This document shows positions 59,979 to 64,000 of a stretch of DNA of 64,000 nt, one piece after another (within the stretch, counting starts at the first letter, position 1; each line of letters starts with the position of its first letter). Under the pieces are notes generated by a model, which was not told where the DNA came from, ran no database searches, and saw only the letters and a list, made by a program, of their open reading frames with translations. The position numbers and the translations under genes were made by a program. Source of the stretch: Fidelibacterota bacterium (GTDB lineage Bacteria; Fidelibacterota; UBA8477; JABMPR01); NCBI GenBank assembly GCA_021734325.1, contig JAIPJF010000021.1, positions 1-64,000 on the forward strand, given 5' to 3'.

Positions 59979-60008
59979 AAAACCCCGGCTCATCACCGGG
60001 GTTTTTTT
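59979..60008 (+). terminator. Rho-independent terminator after HesB-like gene
   Basis: AACCCCGG / CCGGGGTT stem with a 7-base loop, followed by a run of T (60002-60008). Confidence 0.93.
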
Positions 60009-60192
60009 GTCAATAATCTGATGGATATTATCTCCTTAATTAAGTGACTTCAGATAAATAGAATCATTTATCTATTTATTAGCCTGGCAATAAACACAGA
60101 CAGCATGCATGATATGTTAATTTGATCGAATCAAATCTGCATTAGCCTGTATTGAATACTTGGTTAGTTCCACTTTATGCTTAATATGCACA

Positions 60193-61173
60193 ATGAACCC
60201 TCCCACCAATAAACTGGACAAATATTCCTGGCTGGATAGACTGTTTAAAAATCCCATTCCGGTAATGTTAAAGGCCGCACCTCTACCCATTCGGTATCAG
60301 GTTCTCAGGGATATCATGGGAGATGAGGAGTCAGGTGATTTTCTGGCACTTCAAAAGAATTTGCGCAAACATGAATCCAGACGGAAGTTGCTCAGTGACC
60401 AATCTGCTCAGGGATTGTGGCCAATTGATGGTAAGCTCAAAGGACTTGATGATGAAAAGGTCCAGACACTCCAGTTTATAAAGCAATTGGAGACCCTCCA
60501 TGAACTACTGAATCTACTGGTGACCAGCAAGCAAAAAAAAATACTGCTGGGTATGCGGGAAGTTATCAGATATCTGGCTGAAAATAAATTGCCCTTAAGA
60601 ATTCACTATCATACACAGGCCATTTATTTGGCAATTGCCTTCAACCTGGACAATAATCCCATTATCAAGCAACTGATCTGGGACATCCTCAAGCGACAAA
60701 ATGCAGATGGGGGTTGGTCCAGTCTTCCTGGAGAATCTGAATCATGCATCTGGAGTTCGCTGTTTTTTCTGTGGACACTCGGGCAATCAGATTCCTTTCA
60801 CGCAAATCGCACGTTGAAAAAGGGGATGCAGTATGTTGAGACCAATTTATTAACTGCGGATCAAAGCCATTTACTTCCAGGAATGCAGGCATGGGACACA
60901 CTGACATCAGGAACCCACGGATTGAGTATTCTTAGTGGTGGAACTTTGAGATATTTGGAAACAGTCCAATTGTACTCTGAAGGAGAACGTAGTAGAAAGG
61001 CTGAAAAGCGGGTGGACTGGCTAATTGGCACACAATTGAAGACAGCTCTTTGGCCCAGCATCGTAAATCGCGATAAACAGGGTGATTACGCTGTGACCCT
61101 GAGAGTGCTCAAGATATTGAAACATTTTGAGAATCAGCGCATAATTGAAACGATGAATTACGATGATGAATAG
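60193..61173 (+). CDS. Prenyltransferase/squalene-oxidase-repeat-like protein
   Basis: A 326-residue cytoplasmic protein without signal peptide. It has an alpha/alpha-toroid pattern, with the repeat motif QNADGGWSSLPGE around residue 175 and weaker repeats LLSDQSAQGLWPIDGKL near 75 and LIGTQLKTALWPSIV near the end, all resembling the QxxDGxW motif of terpene-cyclase and prenyltransferase beta-subunit folds. The catalytic DxDD of terpene cyclases is not seen. The start ATG 60193 (MNPPTNK) is more plausible than the upstream frame. Function unknown; it sits directly before lon. Confidence 0.55.
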   Translation: MNPPTNKLDKYSWLDRLFKNPIPVMLKAAPLPIRYQVLRDIMGDEESGDFLALQKNLRKHESRRKLLSDQSAQGLWPIDGKLKGLDDEKVQTLQFIKQLETLHELLNLLVTSKQKKILLGMREVIRYLAENKLPLRIHYHTQAIYLAIAFNLDNNPIIKQLIWDILKRQNADGGWSSLPGESESCIWSSLFFLWTLGQSDSFHANRTLKKGMQYVETNLLTADQSHLLPGMQAWDTLTSGTHGLSILSGGTLRYLETVQLYSEGERSRKAEKRVDWLIGTQLKTALWPSIVNRDKQGDYAVTLRVLKILKHFENQRIIETMNYDDE

Positions 61174-61236
61174 AAAGAACTGTCAGTATTGACCATGATT
61201 GGGAAAAATTTGAGCATAGAATAGATGGAGAAAATA

Positions 61237-63621
61237 ATGTCAGACATCAAATCGGAAAACGCGTTACCTGTAATGCCTTTGAGGAATACCGTGCTATTTC
61301 CTCAACAGGTGATACCTTTATATATCGGTCGGGAACGATCTCTAAAACTCCTCCGGGAGCTCCCTTCAGGGAAAAAGACAATTGTTGTCGTCGCACAACG
61401 TGAAGGCTCTGTCGAGAATCCAGATGTCACTGATCTTTTTACCATTGGCACCACTGCCTCTGTAATGAAAATATTGGATATGCCTGATGGCAGCCAGAGT
61501 GCTATTGTTCAAGGCGGAGAACGCGTGATCATCAAAAAATACACTCAGACGGAGCCATATTTTAAGGCGATTATAGAAAATATCGAAGAGAACTATGATG
61601 CCGATCTTGAGACGGATGCCATGTCTGCCAACCTGCGCGCACTCTTCAGGGAACTGTCCAAAGTAGCTGAATATATTACCCAGGAACATATCTCACTGCT
61701 TTCCAATATCCAGCATCCAGCCCGTTTAGTGGACCGTGCCATCTCCATGATGCAATTATCAAATGTTGAGAAGCAGGATATTCTGGAAGAGATGAATGTG
61801 GATGAACGATTAAAAAAGGCCACCATCCTCATCAATCGTGAAATTCAACGCCAGGAAATTGGGGAAAAGATCCAGACGGAAGTTCAGGAGGAGATATCCA
61901 AAAGCCAGCGTGAGTATTTTCTTCGGGAACAGATGAAAGCCATCAAAAAGGAGCTGGGGGAGGACGACCAGACTCTGGAGATAAAAGAGCTGGAAGAGAA
62001 AATCATCAGCGCCGGGATGCCGGAAGAAGCATTAAAAGTCGCCAATAAGGAAATCGACCGGCTGCAACGTATTCCTCCATCATCTCCTGAGTATACAGTT
62101 TCCAGAACCTATCTGGATTGGCTGGTAGAACTCCCCTGGAGTAAAGAGACTGAAGATCGCGTTGATGTCCAGGAAGCCATGAACATCCTGGATCGCGACC
62201 ACTATGGTTTGAAACGGGTCAAAAATAGAGTCCTGGAATTCCTGGCTGTTCGAAAATTAAAGATGGAGCAAAGTCCGGATGCCCCGATCAAAGGACCGAT
62301 CCTGTGCTTTCAGGGACCTCCTGGAACAGGAAAAACCTCATTAGGCAAATCGATTGCAGATGCCCTGGGACGTGAATTCGTAAGAATCTCTCTGGGAGGT
62401 GTTCGTGATGAGGCTGAGATTCGAGGACACAGAAGGACCTATATTGGCGCCCTGCCAGGTCGAATTATTCAGGGACTGAAAAAGGCAAAAACACGTAATC
62501 CGGTCTTTATGCTGGATGAGGTTGATAAGCTGGGTACGGATTTTCGCGGTGATCCTAGCTCAGCCCTGCTTGAAGTCCTGGATCCGGAACAAAATTATTC
62601 ATTTAGTGATCATTATCTGGAAGTGACCTTTGACCTCTCAAAGGTCATGTTCATTGCCACTGCCAACTGGCTTGATCCAATTCCCGGTCCGCTTCGCGAT
62701 CGTATGGAAATAATAGATTTTCCTGGATATATCGAGGAAGAGAAGATCCATATTGCCAAATCTTATCTCATTCCAAAACAGGTTGCTGAACATGCAATGG
62801 ATGAGGAGCAGATCACGTTCATGGATACGGCTATCGCTGAAATAATTGGTCGTTATACATATGAGGCAGGGGTTCGTAACCTGGAACGTCAGATTGCCAA
62901 TGTATGCCGAAAAGTTGCCCGGGAGCGAGCTGAAGGCAACGCCAAGCCCAGGCGAATCACCAAAGGTAGTGTTACCAAGTTGTTGGGGCCACCCAAAAGG
63001 CACAGCGAGATTGCTGAACGCATGTCCAATTATGGTATCGTCATTGGATTAGCCTATACCTCAGTCGGTGGTGATATCCTTTTTATCGAGGCTATGAAAA
63101 TGGAAGGCAAGGGCGGGCTCAAGCTCACCGGACAACTGGGTGATGTGATGAAAGAGTCGGCCCAGGCTGCATACTCCTATATCCGCTCCAATGCGGAGCG
63201 CTTTGGTGTGGATCCAAATTTTTATAAAAAATATGATATCCATGTGCACATCCCGGCTGGTGCGGTTCCAAAGGATGGGCCTTCTGCAGGTATTACCCTG
63301 TTTACCGCCATGATCTCATTACTGACAGAGCGTTTGGTTAAGAGCAATCTGGGGATGACCGGAGAGATAACACTTCGTGGGGCAGTCCTGCCAATTGGTG
63401 GCATTCGTGAAAAGGTTATGGCGGCCAACCGTGCCGGATTGACCACAGTCATCCTGCCCAAAAAGAATGAGGCGGATTTGGTTGAGCTGCCGGATCAGGT
63501 CAAAAAGGAGGTCGAGTTCAAATTCGTGGATGAGATCTGCGATGTTATCGAATTGGCCCTGGAACCGATTGATCGGAGCAAAATCAAGTCAAAAAAAGAG
63601 AAGGTTTTGGCAAAAAGCTAA
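61237..63621 (+). CDS. lon: ATP-dependent protease Lon
   Basis: Cytoplasmic AAA+ serine protease that degrades misfolded and regulatory proteins. The start ATG 61237 (MSDIKSEN) has GGAG six bases upstream. The N domain (about 10-200, LPVMPLRNTVLFP), a coiled-coil linker, the AAA+ module with GPPGTGKTS from residue 360 and FMLDEVDKLG, sensor NWLDPIPGPLRDRME, and the protease domain with Ser683 in DGPSAGIT and the later Lys in REKVMAANRAGL. About 794 residues, standard for LonA. Confidence 0.97.
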   Translation: MSDIKSENALPVMPLRNTVLFPQQVIPLYIGRERSLKLLRELPSGKKTIVVVAQREGSVENPDVTDLFTIGTTASVMKILDMPDGSQSAIVQGGERVIIKKYTQTEPYFKAIIENIEENYDADLETDAMSANLRALFRELSKVAEYITQEHISLLSNIQHPARLVDRAISMMQLSNVEKQDILEEMNVDERLKKATILINREIQRQEIGEKIQTEVQEEISKSQREYFLREQMKAIKKELGEDDQTLEIKELEEKIISAGMPEEALKVANKEIDRLQRIPPSSPEYTVSRTYLDWLVELPWSKETEDRVDVQEAMNILDRDHYGLKRVKNRVLEFLAVRKLKMEQSPDAPIKGPILCFQGPPGTGKTSLGKSIADALGREFVRISLGGVRDEAEIRGHRRTYIGALPGRIIQGLKKAKTRNPVFMLDEVDKLGTDFRGDPSSALLEVLDPEQNYSFSDHYLEVTFDLSKVMFIATANWLDPIPGPLRDRMEIIDFPGYIEEEKIHIAKSYLIPKQVAEHAMDEEQITFMDTAIAEIIGRYTYEAGVRNLERQIANVCRKVARERAEGNAKPRRITKGSVTKLLGPPKRHSEIAERMSNYGIVIGLAYTSVGGDILFIEAMKMEGKGGLKLTGQLGDVMKESAQAAYSYIRSNAERFGVDPNFYKKYDIHVHIPAGAVPKDGPSAGITLFTAMISLLTERLVKSNLGMTGEITLRGAVLPIGGIREKVMAANRAGLTTVILPKKNEADLVELPDQVKKEVEFKFVDEICDVIELALEPIDRSKIKSKKEKVLAKS

Positions 63622-63753
63622 ATTCTGCTGCAACGAACTTCACGAAAAGGACGAAAAGAAGTATAAGCTGGTCTGAAAAATTATTCGTAAATTTCGACCG
63701 CTTCGTTGTGAAAGGTTAGTGAATCCTGGAAGAAAAGGTTTAGAGAACTACTC

Positions 63754-64000
63754 ATGAACTGTCCCAAATGCCGACATTATATGAAGCGGATCGAGTATCG
63801 GGGGATTGAAATTGATCGGTGCACCCGTTGCTACGGATTATGGTTCGATAATTTCGAATTGGAGGAATTGAACCATTTAACTGGATCTGAGGTCATTGAT
63901 ATTGGTGATACCGATCTGGGACATGAACAGAATGCCCGGACTCATATTCTGTGTCCCCAATGCAGCCCACCGGTGCTCATGCGCTCTGAATCAGATAAAA
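63754..64000 (+). CDS. Zinc-ribbon (TFIIB-type) protein, 5' part
   Basis: The gene runs off the right edge; 82 codons are visible. CPKC and CTRC near the start (MNCPKCRHY, IDRCTRCYGLWF, LEELNHL) match the zf-TFIIB family of small proteins, and a second pair CPQC appears at the end of the window, so two zinc ribbons are likely. The family has no defined function. It is 132 bases after lon. Confidence 0.75.
   Translation, partial: MNCPKCRHYMKRIEYRGIEIDRCTRCYGLWFDNFELEELNHLTGSEVIDIGDTDLGHEQNARTHILCPQCSPPVLMRSESDK

Noticed and set aside
1-64000. CRISPR arrays, tRNA or rRNA genes, prophage or insertion sequence transposase
   Set aside because: I looked for regularly spaced repeats, tRNA-like cloverleaf segments, integrase and transposase motifs and saw none; the search was by eye only.

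Overview
The window looks like a chromosomal segment of a Gram-negative bacterium of the FCB superphylum, most plausibly Candidatus Marinimicrobia (Neomarinimicrobiota) or a relative such as Calditrichota. The reasons are C-terminal type IX secretion sorting domains (YPNPFN-type) on secreted proteins, PorV/FadL-like outer-membrane barrels, many lipoproteins, a multi-family peptidase and glycosidase complement, and dispersed REP-like repeats. The assignment is inference; no rRNA or tRNA gene is visible.

Layout. 1-600: two prepilin-like genes (minus). 906-8711 (plus): greA, a class V aminotransferase, an S1/P1-nuclease-like secreted protein, a YkvA protein, a GH97 and a GH20 glycosidase. 8878-12320 (minus): an S9 peptidase and butyrate kinase. 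12452-19419 (plus): small membrane and secreted proteins, an ICMT-like methyltransferase, a DppA-type D-aminopeptidase, a barrel protein with a degenerate M1 remnant, and a PAP2 phosphatase. 19704-32712 (plus): secreted lamin-tail/OB-fold proteins, a PorV-like barrel, a helix-hairpin-helix protein fused to a probable barrel, a FadL-like barrel, a metallophosphatase-like/EEP-nuclease fusion and a second EEP nuclease lipoprotein. Together these suggest extracellular nucleic-acid capture and degradation. 32861-39660 (minus): the conserved rnc-fabF-acpP-fabG-fabD-fabH-plsX-rpmF-DUF177 cluster. 39729-42626 (minus): M24 peptidase, D-Ala-D-Ala dipeptidase, 3-methyladenine DNA glycosylase.

42800-59343 is an extracellular-electron-transfer island with about 64 candidate c-heme sites. 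It starts with a Cys-rich MerR regulator overlapping a multiheme lipoprotein cytochrome, followed by a tandem-rhodanese lipoprotein. The cytochrome frame is interrupted by one in-frame UGA, followed 11 nt later by a small hairpin that fits the bacterial SECIS pattern, so it is a candidate selenocysteine multiheme cytochrome. After a terminator comes an eight-gene overlapping operon: an inner-membrane octaheme c / cytochrome b pair, a triheme protein, two NHL propellers, an 18-heme cytochrome, an outer-membrane barrel and a 12-heme cytochrome. This is a complete candidate porin-cytochrome conduit. A DUF134 regulator, a NifX-like protein and a DUF6125-like protein follow, and then a convergent gene for a fused 11-heme c / cytochrome b protein (CbcL-like architecture).

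59629-64000 returns to housekeeping genes: a HesB/IscA-like protein, a prenyltransferase-repeat-like protein, Lon protease and the start of a zinc-ribbon protein.

Other notable structure: a dispersed repeat that carries a Shine-Dalgarno plus ATG and forms the 5' end of two exported-protein genes, and a four-helix-bundle (S23-like) gene flanked by imperfect inverted repeats and truncated by an in-frame TAG.
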